DNA of 64,000 nt from Anaerohalosphaeraceae bacterium (GCA_035378985.1 DAOSUR010000001.1:1-64000), one strand, 5' to 3'. Positions 54,066-62,701 are shown, counted from the first letter of the stretch. A program made the numbers and translations. Notes: a model not told the origin generated them from the sequence alone.

Positions 54066-54967
54066 TCCAAAAGCCCCTGTGAAAAGCAAGACACCGACGA
54101 AACATACTTAGACATTGACGATAAATTCAGATTAAACAGACGAATCATCTCCTCCAGCCATGCCGGATAATGATCCGTAAACTTGATTTCCAAAACCACG
54201 TACGGCAGCGGAATTGCCTGCCATCCCTGTCCGTTCAGAGTTACTTCCATCCCGAAGGGCTTCCGAAATTCCAGCTGCCGGTCAAACGTAACCCGAACTC
54301 GGTTTTGTCCTTCTCCTTCAAAAGGCTCCCGCATATATCGAACCAGCACAACCGGCTGGGCCCCAAGTGCCTGCTTGTAAAACAAAAACTGCTTCAGCGC
54401 CTGGCGGTCTTTCTCCGAACGTCCATGCAGCTCCAGCGTGCCCTCCAAGGCCGCCTGAAGCTCCGACCGTTCAATGCGAGCCCGGCTCTTGACAATCACC
54501 TTATTCACCCGCCGTTTTACTTCCAAAAACAGCGGACTTTTCGGCAAATCACTGTAAGTCCGGATTCGCAGTTTGAAACGATTGGATTTGCCGGTAAGAG
54601 TTTCCCGGCACAAACACAAATCCGGTGAATCCAGGTAGAGACTTGAAATGGGATATTGTCGGTCCGGATACATCAGCGCATATTTGTCCACCGACAAATA
54701 ATGCTGAACATAATCTCGAATAGCTTGGGCCTTACTTTCGGAAATTCGATACTTCAGCTCATAACGGCAACAGGTTAAATCTGTTCCTTGCCGGCAAACC
54801 GGCTCACGTGCTCCCTCCTCTATCACCCGATGCTCTGGAAATGTTTCTGAATCCGTCAGAAGAGAATGTTCGGCTGTATCATTTGTGAGCCCGCCCTTGG
54901 CAGGGTTCCTCCTGACCGGCTCATACCCCGAACTCCCTTTTCTCCTTTTCAGAAAACCTTTGAACAT
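54062..54967 (-). CDS. VTC-domain (polyphosphate polymerase-like) protein
   Basis: The 301-residue protein has a VTC catalytic tunnel domain from about residue 65: CRYELKYRISESKAQAIRDY, YPISSLYLDSPDLCLCRE, RFKLRIRTYSD, FLEVKRRVNKVIVKSRARI, and near the end YVVLEIKFTDHYPAWLEEMI. The basic residues and the terminal Glu that line the ATP/polyphosphate tunnel in yeast Vtc4 appear present. About 60 charged residues without a recognised domain precede it. There is no signal peptide, so it is cytoplasmic and may dock on DUF4956. It is the first gene of a four-gene operon. Whether it makes polyphosphate or another phospho-polymer is unknown. Confidence 0.85.
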   Translation of the reverse strand: MFKGFLKRRKGSSGYEPVRRNPAKGGLTNDTAEHSLLTDSETFPEHRVIEEGAREPVCRQGTDLTCCRYELKYRISESKAQAIRDYVQHYLSVDKYALMYPDRQYPISSLYLDSPDLCLCRETLTGKSNRFKLRIRTYSDLPKSPLFLEVKRRVNKVIVKSRARIERSELQAALEGTLELHGRSEKDRQALKQFLFYKQALGAQPVVLVRYMREPFEGEGQNRVRVTFDRQLEFRKPFGMEVTLNGQGWQAIPLPYVVLEIKFTDHYPAWLEEMIRLFNLNLSSMSKYVSSVSCFSQGLLE

Positions 54968-54988
54968 CTTTTTGAATCAGCCGGAATA

Positions 54989-55008
54989 ATTTGTTTTACG
55001 AAACAAAT
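54989..55008. repeat. Perfect inverted repeat upstream of the VTC gene
   Basis: Eight-base arms ATTTGTTT and AAACAAAT flank TACG, 21 bases before the VTC ATG. It could be an operator or an mRNA hairpin that masks the weak ribosome binding site. Confidence 0.55.
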
Positions 55009-55120
55009 CAAATTCGGATAAATTTTGTCATCATCCCTTTAAGTCTCTGCCGCACCCCGCCTATCGAATGCAAGAAGAACCGCCCCTCTTGTAAAAAAAT
55101 TTTAATTTAATTCTAACTGA

Positions 55121-55148
55121 ATTATAACAGAAACCTCAAAAATGTCAA
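55121..55148 (-). promoter_or_regulatory. Consensus sigma70 promoter for the VTC-DUF4956-HlyD-TolC operon
   Basis: On the minus strand TTGACA (55143-55148) and TATAAT (55121-55126) are both perfect matches, separated by 16 bases. The predicted start near 55,114 gives a leader of about 147 nt before the VTC ATG. Confidence 0.8.
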
Positions 55149-55260
55149 CTTTTAATAGGAAGAATATTATAGAATAAAAGGATGGTGTTTAAAAGTAATT
55201 TCCCGAATAAAAATGTCGTGTACCTTCCATGAATACGGATATTCAAAAATCATCCCTTAT

Positions 55261-55293
55261 AAAGAAAAAAAGCCGGTCTTATCGGACCGACTT
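55261..55293 (-). terminator. Intrinsic terminator after tRNA-fMet
   Basis: Arms 55270-55278 and 55285-55293 pair over nine bases with one G-U around a 6-nt loop. On the minus strand a U-rich run (55261-55271) follows. It lies 10 bases beyond the tRNA 3' end. Confidence 0.85.
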
Positions 55294-55303
55294 TGCTCTT
55301 CAA

Positions 55304-55377
<74 letters not shown>

Positions 55378-55432
55378 ATCAAATTTTATCTCCTATACCA
55401 CAGTTTCCGGCGTTGTGCAACCGCTCATCCAA

Positions 55433-55849
55433 TTATTTTTCGAGCATCCGGCGGATTTGTTCGGCTATCTGATCGGCCTTTCCTTCCGGATAGGAATACG
55501 ACGGCCAGTTCCGAAACAGCCCATCCCCCGTCTTTCTGGGAATAATGTGAAAATGCAGATGCTCAACAATCTGTCCGGCCGCTCGGCCGTTATTGCAAAG
55601 GACATTGTATCCATCCGCTTTCATTGCCTTTTGGACGGCCCCGGCCGTCCGAGACAAAACAGCCGCCAGACTCGATAGCGTCTGAGCCGGGCATTCATCC
55701 AGTCGGCAGTAATGCCGCCTGGGGATTACCAGCGTATGCCCATCTGATACCGGACCAATATCCAGAAAAGCCAGAACCTCCTCGTTTTCGAATATTTTCG
55801 CAGAGGGAATCTTCCCTGCGGCTATTCGGCAAAAAACACATTCGTCCAT
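55433..55849 (-). CDS. HIT family protein
   Basis: The 138-residue protein begins CVFCRIAAGKIPSAKIFENE and contains HTLVIPRRHY and the histidine triad in VEHLHFHIIPR. HIT proteins hydrolyse purine nucleoside phosphoramidates or dinucleotides in the cytoplasm. The two N-terminal Cys (C5 and C8) probably join a zinc site with a His. GGGAGGATTCAA precedes the ATG. It follows the rplQ terminator on the same strand and is followed by tRNA-fMet. Confidence 0.93.
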   Translation of the reverse strand: MDECVFCRIAAGKIPSAKIFENEEVLAFLDIGPVSDGHTLVIPRRHYCRLDECPAQTLSSLAAVLSRTAGAVQKAMKADGYNVLCNNGRAAGQIVEHLHFHIIPRKTGDGLFRNWPSYSYPEGKADQIAEQIRRMLEK

Positions 55850-55873
55850 TTGAATCCTCCCGCCTGTACCGAC

Positions 55874-55906
55874 AAAAAAAGCGGACGCAGTGCCGCCGCC
55901 CGCTTT
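55874..55906 (-). terminator. Intrinsic terminator ending the ribosomal-protein operon
   Basis: Arms 55878-55886 and 55898-55906 (AAAGCGG core) pair over nine bases with one G-U and an 11-nt loop. On the minus strand seven U follow (55874-55880). It begins 12 bases after the rplQ stop. Confidence 0.88.
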
Positions 55907-55917
55907 GGAAAATCCGT

Positions 55918-56355
55918 TTAGGACTTCTTGGAGGTCTTTTCCGGTTCCGATTTGCCCTGCTCAACCAATTGAAGCAGAACCAGACGTCCGTTGTCGCCGA
56001 GCCGGTGCTTGGGCAGGCGAATGATTCGCGTATAGCCGCCCGGCCGGTCCAGAAAACGGGGCCCGATGTCGCTGAAAAGCTTGCCAATTACGGTGCCGAC
56101 CTTGACCATTCGGCCGTCCTCTTCCTTGTAAATCGCCCGGTCATTCAGCAAACGAAGCGCCTGCCGACGAGCGTGAAGATTTCCCTTCTTGGCCAGCGTA
56201 ATCAGCTTCTCGGCAAATCCGCGGACCTCTTTGGCCTTCTCCAGCGTCGTCGAAATCGTTTCATGCTCAAACAGCGAAGCCGCCAGATTCCGACGCAAGG
56301 CCAGTCGATGTTCGCTGGTTCTCCCCAATTGTCTTCCTGCTATCCGATGACGCAT
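55918..56355 (-). CDS. rplQ: 50S ribosomal protein L17
   Basis: The 145-residue protein starts MRHRIAGRQLGRTSEHRLAL, the fixed L17 N-terminus, which lines the exit side of the large subunit near L22 and L32. A Ser/Lys/Glu-rich tail follows the conserved core (GRMVKVGTVIGKLFSDIGPRF). The ATG at 56355 with GAGGTG upstream is chosen over a TTG two codons earlier. It is the last gene of the operon, 40 bases after rpoA. Confidence 0.97.
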   Translation of the reverse strand: MRHRIAGRQLGRTSEHRLALRRNLAASLFEHETISTTLEKAKEVRGFAEKLITLAKKGNLHARRQALRLLNDRAIYKEEDGRMVKVGTVIGKLFSDIGPRFLDRPGGYTRIIRLPKHRLGDNGRLVLLQLVEQGKSEPEKTSKKS

Positions 56356-56395
56356 ATTCAATCACCTCAATTCTATCTTCGTTTCCCGCTTTCTT

Positions 56396-57394
56396 TCAGA
56401 CCCCGGTCATTCCCAGGGACAATCCGAGTTCCGCCAGCTTCCGCTTGACTTCATGCAGACTGGTTTTCCCGAAACTGCGAATCTTCAGCAGGTCCGCTTC
56501 GGTCATTTTCACCAGCTGGCCGACGGTCTGAATATTGTTCGATTCCAGACAATTGCTCGAGCGGACCGTCAGTTCCAGCTGCTCAATCGGCATCGCCAGT
56601 TTGGCCGCCAATTCCTCATTGACTGCCTTGGACGGCTGCGGTTCGGCCTGGACAGTTTCTTCCACCGTCTCCTTGCCCAGCTGATCATACTGAACAATCG
56701 GATTGATGTACTTGCGGAGAATCTTGCCTGCTTCCACCAGAGCCATCTCCGGCGTAACGGTTCCGTCCGTCCAGATTTCCAGAATCAGCTTGTCATAGTT
56801 GGTCCGCTGGCCGACACGCGTATCCTCTGTCTTATAACGCACCCGCAGAACCGGCGAATAAATCGCATCTACCTCAATCCGGCCGATTTCCTGCTCTGCC
56901 CGGTCAACCGTGGCGATACGCTCAGAAGCCGGCGAATACCCGCGGCCGTTTCCCACAACCATTTCCATTTCAAAATGCACGTTTTCCGTCAGCGTCGCCA
57001 GAACCAAATCTTTGTTGATGACTTCAATCGCCGGGTCGCATTCAATCATCCTCGCCGTCACCGGACCGGCCTGGTTCGCCTGCACCTTCATCGTCCGCCG
57101 CTGGTCCCCCTGCATCCGAACGACCAGACGCTTGACATTCAAAACAATATCCGTCACGTCCTCCATCACACCCGGGATAGACGTAAATTCGTGCGTAACA
57201 TTCTGAATCTTGATGGATTCAACAGCACTGCCCTCCAGCGAGGAAAGCAGAATCCGGCGAAGACTGTTCCCAATCGTCGTACCGAACCCCCGCTCAAACG
57301 GCTCGATAATAAACCGACCGTACCGATCCGTGGACACGTCTGTGTCCTTCTGCACCCGCGTCGGCAGTTCCAAACCTCTCCAGGTAATTCTCAT
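56396..57394 (-). CDS. rpoA: DNA-directed RNA polymerase subunit alpha
   Basis: The 332-residue protein has the alpha N-terminal assembly domain (about 1-235: EPFERGFGTTIGNSLRRILLSS) and a C-terminal domain with HhH folds (about 255-330: SSNCLESNNIQTVGQLVKMTEADLLKIRSFGKTSLHEVK) that contacts UP elements and activators. Length is standard. It sits between rpsD and rplQ as in most bacteria. Confidence 0.98.
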   Translation of the reverse strand: MRITWRGLELPTRVQKDTDVSTDRYGRFIIEPFERGFGTTIGNSLRRILLSSLEGSAVESIKIQNVTHEFTSIPGVMEDVTDIVLNVKRLVVRMQGDQRRTMKVQANQAGPVTARMIECDPAIEVINKDLVLATLTENVHFEMEMVVGNGRGYSPASERIATVDRAEQEIGRIEVDAIYSPVLRVRYKTEDTRVGQRTNYDKLILEIWTDGTVTPEMALVEAGKILRKYINPIVQYDQLGKETVEETVQAEPQPSKAVNEELAAKLAMPIEQLELTVRSSNCLESNNIQTVGQLVKMTEADLLKIRSFGKTSLHEVKRKLAELGLSLGMTGV

Positions 57395-57496
57395 ACAATG
57401 GCCTCCAGCAGCAGGCGAATGTTCTCAGTGTTTTTCTTCGGGCCGAAAGGAGAAGAAATCCACTCTCTGGAATTCGCCCGGTTTTCGAAAGGGTCT

Positions 57497-58129
57497 TTAT
57501 TTTGAACAGAACTCCACAACCAAATGTTCTTCAATCGCCAATTGGACATCCTCACGCGAAGGCAAAGCCACCACCGTCGCCGCCGGCTTGGAGGCATCCA
57601 GCTGAAGCCAGCCCTGAACCTGAAAATTCGGATTGGCCTCCAGCTGGGCCTTGACCAGCTTGCGGGTCCGTTCTGAGTTTTTCAGGGTAATCTTGTCGCC
57701 GATATTGACCAGCCGATCCGGAATATCCACCCGTCGGCCGTTCAGATAAATATGCCCATGCGCAATCAGCTGCCGGGCCGCCCTGCGGGAGGGCGCAAAA
57801 TTCAATTTAAATACCACATTATCCAAACGCCGTTCGAGAAGCTCCAGCAGCGTACGTCCCGTATTGCCCTTCCGGCGGGCGGCCTCGCGGAAAATGCTCA
57901 TAAACTGCTTTTCCATCAGCCCGTAATAGCGCTTCACCTTCTGCTTTTCCCGAAGCCGAACCCCGTAATCGCTGTAGCGGCCTCTCCGCCAGCCGTGCAT
58001 CCCGGGAGCCATGCTTTTCTCCCGCCGTTCAATCGCACACTTGGCGGTCTCGCACCGCGTGCCTTTCAGCATCAGCTTCATTCCTTCTCGCCGGCATAAC
58101 CGACATGTAGGTTCAAGATAACGTGCCAT
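57497..58129 (-). CDS. rpsD: 30S ribosomal protein S4
   Basis: S4 nucleates 30S assembly. The 210-residue protein has an S4 RNA-binding domain (SRRAARQLIAHGHIYLNGRRVDIPD). The N-terminus keeps four cysteines (C9, C12, C26, C31), so it is the zinc-binding form. MARYLEPTCRLCRREG is a standard start. It follows rpsK by 50 bases. Confidence 0.98.
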   Translation of the reverse strand: MARYLEPTCRLCRREGMKLMLKGTRCETAKCAIERREKSMAPGMHGWRRGRYSDYGVRLREKQKVKRYYGLMEKQFMSIFREAARRKGNTGRTLLELLERRLDNVVFKLNFAPSRRAARQLIAHGHIYLNGRRVDIPDRLVNIGDKITLKNSERTRKLVKAQLEANPNFQVQGWLQLDASKPAATVVALPSREDVQLAIEEHLVVEFCSK

Positions 58130-58179
58130 ATTCTGCCAACTTCCTCTATGTAAGGTTCAAAGTCTTTTTCAATGCCCGG

Positions 58180-58560
58180 TTATACACGCCGACGCTTGCG
58201 CGGACGGCATCCGTTATGCGGTATCGGCGTCACATCCTCGATGGAGGCAATCCGAAGGCCCGCCTGCTGAATGGCGGCTATCGCCGATTCCCGGCCCGAC
58301 CCGGGGCCCTTCACGCGGATTTCCACCTCGCGCAGGCCGCTGCGCATCGCCGTACGGGCCGCCTTTTCCGCCGCACGCTGCGCTGCAAACGGCGTACTCT
58401 TCCGAGAGCCCTTAAAGCCCACGCTGCCGCCGGAGTCCTGGCAAATCGTATCGCCGTCCATATCCGTCACTGTAATCAGAGTGTTGTTAAACGTCGCCGT
58501 GATATGAACAATCCCGCGAACCACATTTTTCCGAACTTTTCGTTTTACGCTCTTGGCCAT
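58180..58560 (-). CDS. rpsK: 30S ribosomal protein S11
   Basis: The 126-residue protein lies on the 30S platform. It contains GIVHITATFNNTLITVTDMDG, GSRKSTPFAAQRAAE and the C-terminal RRV end with PHNGCRPRKRR. The ATG at 58560 (MAKSVKRK) is the usual family start; a TTG two codons earlier lies closer to GAGGAG but is less likely. Confidence 0.97.
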   Translation of the reverse strand: MAKSVKRKVRKNVVRGIVHITATFNNTLITVTDMDGDTICQDSGGSVGFKGSRKSTPFAAQRAAEKAARTAMRSGLREVEIRVKGPGSGRESAIAAIQQAGLRIASIEDVTPIPHNGCRPRKRRRV

Positions 58561-58606
58561 AAACAATTAACTCCTCTATTCCGTCTCCGCTGCGACGGCT
58601 TAGCGC

Positions 58607-58990
58607 TTACCGCATCTCTTTGACGCTCTTCTTGCCGGCCACGGTTTTCCGTTTGCCTTTCCGCGTACGGGCGTTGCTTTGCGTCTGCTGACCGCGAACC
58701 GGAAGACCGCGGCGGTGACGAATGCCCCGATAGCAGCCGATTTCCTTCAGACGGGCAATATCCTGCGAAACCTTTCTCCGCAGCTGCCCTTCCACCAGGT
58801 AGTCCCGGTCGATAATCTGGGTGATTCGGCTCACCTCATCTTCCGTCAATTGACCGGCCCGCACCTGCGGATTGATCTTGGCTTCCGCCAGAATCTTGCA
58901 GGCCAGATAGCGTCCGATACCGTGGATGTAGCTTAAGGCAATCCACGCCGGCTTGTTATTCGGTACATCTACTCCTATGATACGGGGCAT
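58607..58990 (-). CDS. rpsM: 30S ribosomal protein S13
   Basis: The 127-residue protein sits at the 30S head and forms a bridge to 50S. It has MPRIIGVDVPNNKPAWIALSYIHGIG and GIRHRRGLPVRGQQTQSNARTRKG, then a basic tail. AGGAGTTGAT precedes the ATG. It is 31 bases after rpmJ. Confidence 0.98.
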   Translation of the reverse strand: MPRIIGVDVPNNKPAWIALSYIHGIGRYLACKILAEAKINPQVRAGQLTEDEVSRITQIIDRDYLVEGQLRRKVSQDIARLKEIGCYRGIRHRRGLPVRGQQTQSNARTRKGKRKTVAGKKSVKEMR

Positions 58991-59021
58991 ATCAACTCCT
59001 GTCGCTTAGAAAGACTCATTA

Positions 59022-59135
59022 TCAGCCCTGACGCTGCTTATGACGGGGATTCGAGCAAATCACTCGCAAAACCCCTTTGCGTCGGACCAACTTGCAGTTT
59101 TCACAAATTCGTTTTACGGAACTTCGTACTTTCAT
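59022..59135 (-). CDS. rpmJ: 50S ribosomal protein L36
   Basis: The 37-residue protein starts MKVRSSVKRICENCKLVRRK and continues GVLRVICSNPRHKQRQG. C11, C14, C27 and H32 form the zinc site, so it is the zinc-binding form. It is encoded between infA and rpsM, its common place. Confidence 0.96.
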   Translation of the reverse strand: MKVRSSVKRICENCKLVRRKGVLRVICSNPRHKQRQG

Positions 59136-59160
59136 ACCTGTTTCCCTGTCAAACCGGGTG

Positions 59161-59376
59161 TTAACTTCTCGTAATAATCCGTCCTCGCGTCAAATCATAA
59201 GGACTCATCTCCACCAGCACCTTATCTCCCGGCAGGATCCGGATAAAATGCATTCGCATCTTCCCGGACACATGGGCCAGGATGCGATGGCCGTTCTGCA
59301 GCTCCACCCGAAACATTGCATTCGGAAGAGCTTCCACGACCGTCGCTTCCAGTCTGATGGCATCTTTTTTCGCCAT
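59161..59376 (-). CDS. infA: Translation initiation factor IF-1
   Basis: The 71-residue protein is a single OB fold: MAKKDAIRLEATVVEALPNAMF, RVELQNGHRILAHVSGKMR, and YDLTRGRIITR. IF-1 occupies the 30S A site during initiation. Family alignment sets the start at 59376; a longer in-frame ORF runs to 59427 and overlaps the map stop, so it is unlikely. It is 31 bases downstream of map. Confidence 0.97.
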   Translation of the reverse strand: MAKKDAIRLEATVVEALPNAMFRVELQNGHRILAHVSGKMRMHFIRILPGDKVLVEMSPYDLTRGRIITRS

Positions 59377-59407
59377 ATCCCTTGTCTTGTTTTCTCCCGA
59401 CGGCTGA

Positions 59408-60199
59408 CTACACAGCTTTTTCATCAAGCGTTAACACTTCACAGCCGCCTTTCACCACCGCTATTGTATGTTCAAAATGAGCCGAATACTGCCGGTCTTT
59501 TGTCACAACGGTCCAACCGTCTTTCAGCGTTCGGACACCCGGCTTGCCCATATTGACCATCGGTTCCACCGCCAAGACCATCCCTTCCTGAAGAACAATA
59601 TCCTCCCGAAGCAGCTCCGGGCTGACAAAATTCGGCACCTTGGGTTCCTCATGCATCTCCGTGCCGATGCCGTGCCCGACATAATCCTTCACCACGGAGA
59701 ATCCGGCTTCTTTCGCACAGGCCTCCATCTGGGCCGCTATTGTACTCCACCGAACCCCCGGCGCCATCCGCTCGATCGCAATCTGAAGCATCCGCTCCGT
59801 CACATCCAGCAACCGCTGATGCGCAGGAGCAATGGAGCCGATTCCAATTGTAAACGCTGCATCGCCGCAATACCCGTCCAGTTTGACCCCAAAATCAACG
59901 CTCAAAATATCCCCCGGCCGCAATACCACATCCGGCGAAGGAATCCCGTGCACCAGCTGCTCATTAATGGACGTGCATACGGCACCAGGAAACGGCCTGC
60001 CACCGGAAGGATTCGGAACTCCTTCAAACAGGGCAGTTGCTCCGGCCTCCCGGGTCAGCCGGCGGGCAACGGCATCCAGATATGCCGTGCTGACGCCTGG
60101 TCTGGCTTCCTCTTTGAGTTTTGAAAGAACCTTCGCCACGACCTGTCCGGCCCGGCGTATTTTCTCAATTTCCCGGCGGCTTTTCAGCTTAATCGCCAT
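59408..60199 (-). CDS. map: Methionine aminopeptidase, type I
   Basis: The 263-residue enzyme removes N-terminal Met from nascent proteins. The metal ligands are visible: two Asp in LSVDFGVKLDGYCGDAAF, His in YVGHGIGTEMHEEP, Glu in GMVLAVEPMV and Glu in SAHFEHTIAVV. Length fits the type Ia form without an SH3-like zinc extension. It lies between adk and infA. Confidence 0.97.
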   Translation of the reverse strand: MAIKLKSRREIEKIRRAGQVVAKVLSKLKEEARPGVSTAYLDAVARRLTREAGATALFEGVPNPSGGRPFPGAVCTSINEQLVHGIPSPDVVLRPGDILSVDFGVKLDGYCGDAAFTIGIGSIAPAHQRLLDVTERMLQIAIERMAPGVRWSTIAAQMEACAKEAGFSVVKDYVGHGIGTEMHEEPKVPNFVSPELLREDIVLQEGMVLAVEPMVNMGKPGVRTLKDGWTVVTKDRQYSAHFEHTIAVVKGGCEVLTLDEKAV

Positions 60200-60210
60200 A
60201 ACGGCTCAAC

Positions 60211-60864
60211 TTAACGTCCCAGCCGCCCAAGCGCTGTAAAAATTGCCTGACTCACTTCATCAATCGGCTGGTCGGCATTAATTTGGATAATTCTGCTCCG
60301 ATTCCGCTGATAATATCCGAGTACTGCCGCCGTCTGCTCATGATACGTTTTAAGCCGATTGGACACCACTTCCGGACTGTCGTCCTTCCGCTGCATCAAA
60401 GGGCCGCACCCTTTGTCGCATTGTCCGTCCACCTTCGGCTTCAAATTGACAATATGATAAACGGCTCCGCACTTCGGACAGCTGCGCCGGCCGGTCATCC
60501 GGTCCAGAATCGCCTCATCCGGAACCTCCAGCGAAACAATCGCATCGATTCGTTCCCCGGCCTTTTTCAGGGCCGCATCCAGCCCCTCCGCCTGAACAAC
60601 CGTACGGGGAAAGCCGTCCAGCACATAACCTTTGGCGCCGGCTTTTTTAATCGCCCCAATCATCATATCGATAATCAAATCATCCGGCACCAATCCCCCG
60701 GAATCCATATAGGACTGCGCCTTGCGTCCCAATTCCGTTCCGGCCGCCCGCTCGGCTCGAAGAATATCCCCGCTGGACAGATGCGCCAGTCCGTACTTCT
60801 CCGTAATTCGCTTGCATTGAGTCCCTTTGCCGGCCCCAGGCGGTCCCAGAAGAATCAGCTTCAT
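60211..60864 (-). CDS. adk: Adenylate kinase
   Basis: The 217-residue enzyme interconverts AMP, ADP and ATP. It has the P-loop GPPGAGKGTQ near residue 7, GFPRTVVQAEGLD near 84, and a long LID that carries four Cys (CPKC and CDKGC near 131-152), the zinc-binding form. Its ATG overlaps the secY stop (ATGA). Confidence 0.98.
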   Translation of the reverse strand: MKLILLGPPGAGKGTQCKRITEKYGLAHLSSGDILRAERAAGTELGRKAQSYMDSGGLVPDDLIIDMMIGAIKKAGAKGYVLDGFPRTVVQAEGLDAALKKAGERIDAIVSLEVPDEAILDRMTGRRSCPKCGAVYHIVNLKPKVDGQCDKGCGPLMQRKDDSPEVVSNRLKTYHEQTAAVLGYYQRNRSRIIQINADQPIDEVSQAIFTALGRLGR

Positions 60865-62225
60865 ATCCGCGCCCCCCGAATCCGGCCGGCGGAAGAAAAC
60901 CCTTCATAGTTTCGCATCAGCAGATTCGCTTCAATCCGCTGCACCAGGTCCAGCGAGACGCTCACTACAATCAAAAGTCCGGTTCCTCCGAGGAAGGATG
61001 ACGCCGTATAGTCCACGCCGAACATCTGCGTCACCAGACTGGGCACCACCGCGATAACCGCCAGAAAGGCCGCTCCGAAGAAGGTGATCCGAATCATCAC
61101 GGTTTCCAGATATTCCGCCGTCCGATGACCGGGACGCAGACCCGGAATAAAGCTGCCGCGGTCCCGAAGGTTTTTGGCCATATCCTTCGGCTGAAACTGG
61201 ACCGTCGTCCAGAAATAAGCAAACACAAAAATCAGAATAATATAAAGCAGGTTGTAGGTATAAGCCATCGGGCGAAATGCTTCAATCAGCATCCGCATAA
61301 TCGGCGAAGCCCCTAATGCCGAGATATGAGTCGCCAGCTGCTGAAGGATAATCGGCGGAAACATCATCAGCGACGAGGCAAAAATAATCGGCATCACACC
61401 GCCGTGATTGACCCGAAGCGGCAGATAATGCTTAGCTCCGCCGTACATCCGGTGCCCCCGCATCTGCTTGGCCTGCTGAATCGGTATCCGCCGCTGTCCC
61501 TGGGTAATCAGAATCGTCCCGGCAACGACGAACACAAAGGCCAGAATCAAAAAGACAATCGTCAGAATCCCATAGGTTCCCGGCTCCGCACTGACCCGAA
61601 GGTCCGTCTTTTCAATCACGCCGATAATCGCCGCAGGCATGCGGGCCAAAATCCCCGCCATAATAATCAGGCTGATGCCGTTTCCAATTCCGTACTCATC
61701 AATCTGCTCCCCAAGCCACATCAAAAAGATGGTGCCGGCCGTCATCCCCACCACGCCCATAAAAATGGCGCGGCCGTGCATGCCGGGATAGGTAAAACCG
61801 TCCAACGCCGCCATCCGCATAAACATCAGCGCCTGTATCACACACAGCGGAACCGTCAGATAACGCGTATATTCCTGAATTTTTTTATAGCCGGTAGCTC
61901 CTTCCTGACGAAGCTTTCTCAGCGGCGGATAAATTTCTCCGAGGAGCATCAAGATAATTGAGGCCGAAATATAGGGCATAATCCCCAGCCCGAACAGACT
62001 GCTTTGGCTGAGTGTCCCGCCGGTAAACATCTGCAGGGTTTCTGCGGCACGCCCGAACGGCGTTTCTCTGTCCCGACTGGCCGCCTGTTTGGTAATCTGC
62101 TCCTGGTCAAAGCCGGGAACCGGAATATGATAACCGATCCGGTAAATCACCAGCAGGGCCAGCGTGAACAAAATCTTGTTCCGCAGGTCCGGAATCTTAA
62201 AGATGTTGACAAATGTCGCCAGCAT
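60861..62225 (-). CDS. secY: Preprotein translocase subunit SecY
   Basis: The 454-residue protein has ten transmembrane segments. It contains YRIGYHIPVPG, the plug region, LGIMPYISASIILMLL and QGQRRIPIQQAKQMRGHRMYGG. It forms the Sec channel that exports the many signal-peptide proteins of the accessory block. GGAAGGACC precedes the ATG, and the stop overlaps adk. Confidence 0.98.
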   Translation of the reverse strand: MLATFVNIFKIPDLRNKILFTLALLVIYRIGYHIPVPGFDQEQITKQAASRDRETPFGRAAETLQMFTGGTLSQSSLFGLGIMPYISASIILMLLGEIYPPLRKLRQEGATGYKKIQEYTRYLTVPLCVIQALMFMRMAALDGFTYPGMHGRAIFMGVVGMTAGTIFLMWLGEQIDEYGIGNGISLIIMAGILARMPAAIIGVIEKTDLRVSAEPGTYGILTIVFLILAFVFVVAGTILITQGQRRIPIQQAKQMRGHRMYGGAKHYLPLRVNHGGVMPIIFASSLMMFPPIILQQLATHISALGASPIMRMLIEAFRPMAYTYNLLYIILIFVFAYFWTTVQFQPKDMAKNLRDRGSFIPGLRPGHRTAEYLETVMIRITFFGAAFLAVIAVVPSLVTQMFGVDYTASSFLGGTGLLIVVSVSLDLVQRIEANLLMRNYEGFSSAGRIRGARI

Positions 62226-62251
62226 GTTGTTGGTCCTTCCGTGTTCCTACC

Positions 62252-62701
62252 TCAGGCCACCACTTTCGCCGTCCCGCCGCAGCCGGAAATCTTCTGTTCG
62301 GCGCTCTTGCTGAACTTATGGGCCGAAACGACAAGCTTTTTGGTCAGCTCGCCGTCCCCCAAAATCTTGACCCGGCTTTGACAGCTTCGGACAAGTCCGA
62401 CACCGGCCAGCTCCTTGACACCGATGGAATCGCCATCGCGGAAATACCGCTCCAGCTGCGAGACATTGACAATTTCATATCGCTCGGAAAACGGAGCATT
62501 GCTGAAGCCCCGCTTGGCCAGCCGGCGGAACAGCGGCATCTGACCGCCTTCAAACGCCGGATGCAGCGAGAACCCGGAACGGCTCCGGTCGCCTTTGTGA
62601 CCCCGTCCGGCTGTTTTGCCGTGTCCGCTGCCGGGACCTCGGCCGACTCGTTTCCGCTTCTTATTTGCCCCGACTAACGCTGTAATTTCATCACTTCGCA
62701 T
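62252..62701 (-). CDS. rplO: 50S ribosomal protein L15
   Basis: The 149-residue protein has the glycine/arginine-rich start KKRKRVGRGPGSGHGKTAGRG and GFEGGQ-like FEGGQMPLFRRLAKRGF, then the globular C-terminal domain. L15 binds 23S rRNA late in assembly. The ATG at 62701 with GGTGGTGAG upstream is used; the longer frame to 62788 enters rpsE. Only seven bases separate it from rpsE, with no room for rpmD. Confidence 0.97.
   Translation of the reverse strand: MRSDEITALVGANKKRKRVGRGPGSGHGKTAGRGHKGDRSRSGFSLHPAFEGGQMPLFRRLAKRGFSNAPFSERYEIVNVSQLERYFRDGDSIGVKELAGVGLVRSCQSRVKILGDGELTKKLVVSAHKFSKSAEQKISGCGGTAKVVA

Larger units (their letters stand above)
54968..55303 (-). other. Leader and promoter region upstream of the VTC operon
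   Basis: About 336 bases without a gene. It contains the VTC operon promoter, a perfect palindrome close to the VTC start, and the tRNA-fMet terminator, each listed separately. The rest is A/T-rich and shows nothing else. A short plus-strand ORF from 55229 runs through the tRNA and is a shadow. Confidence 0.6.
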
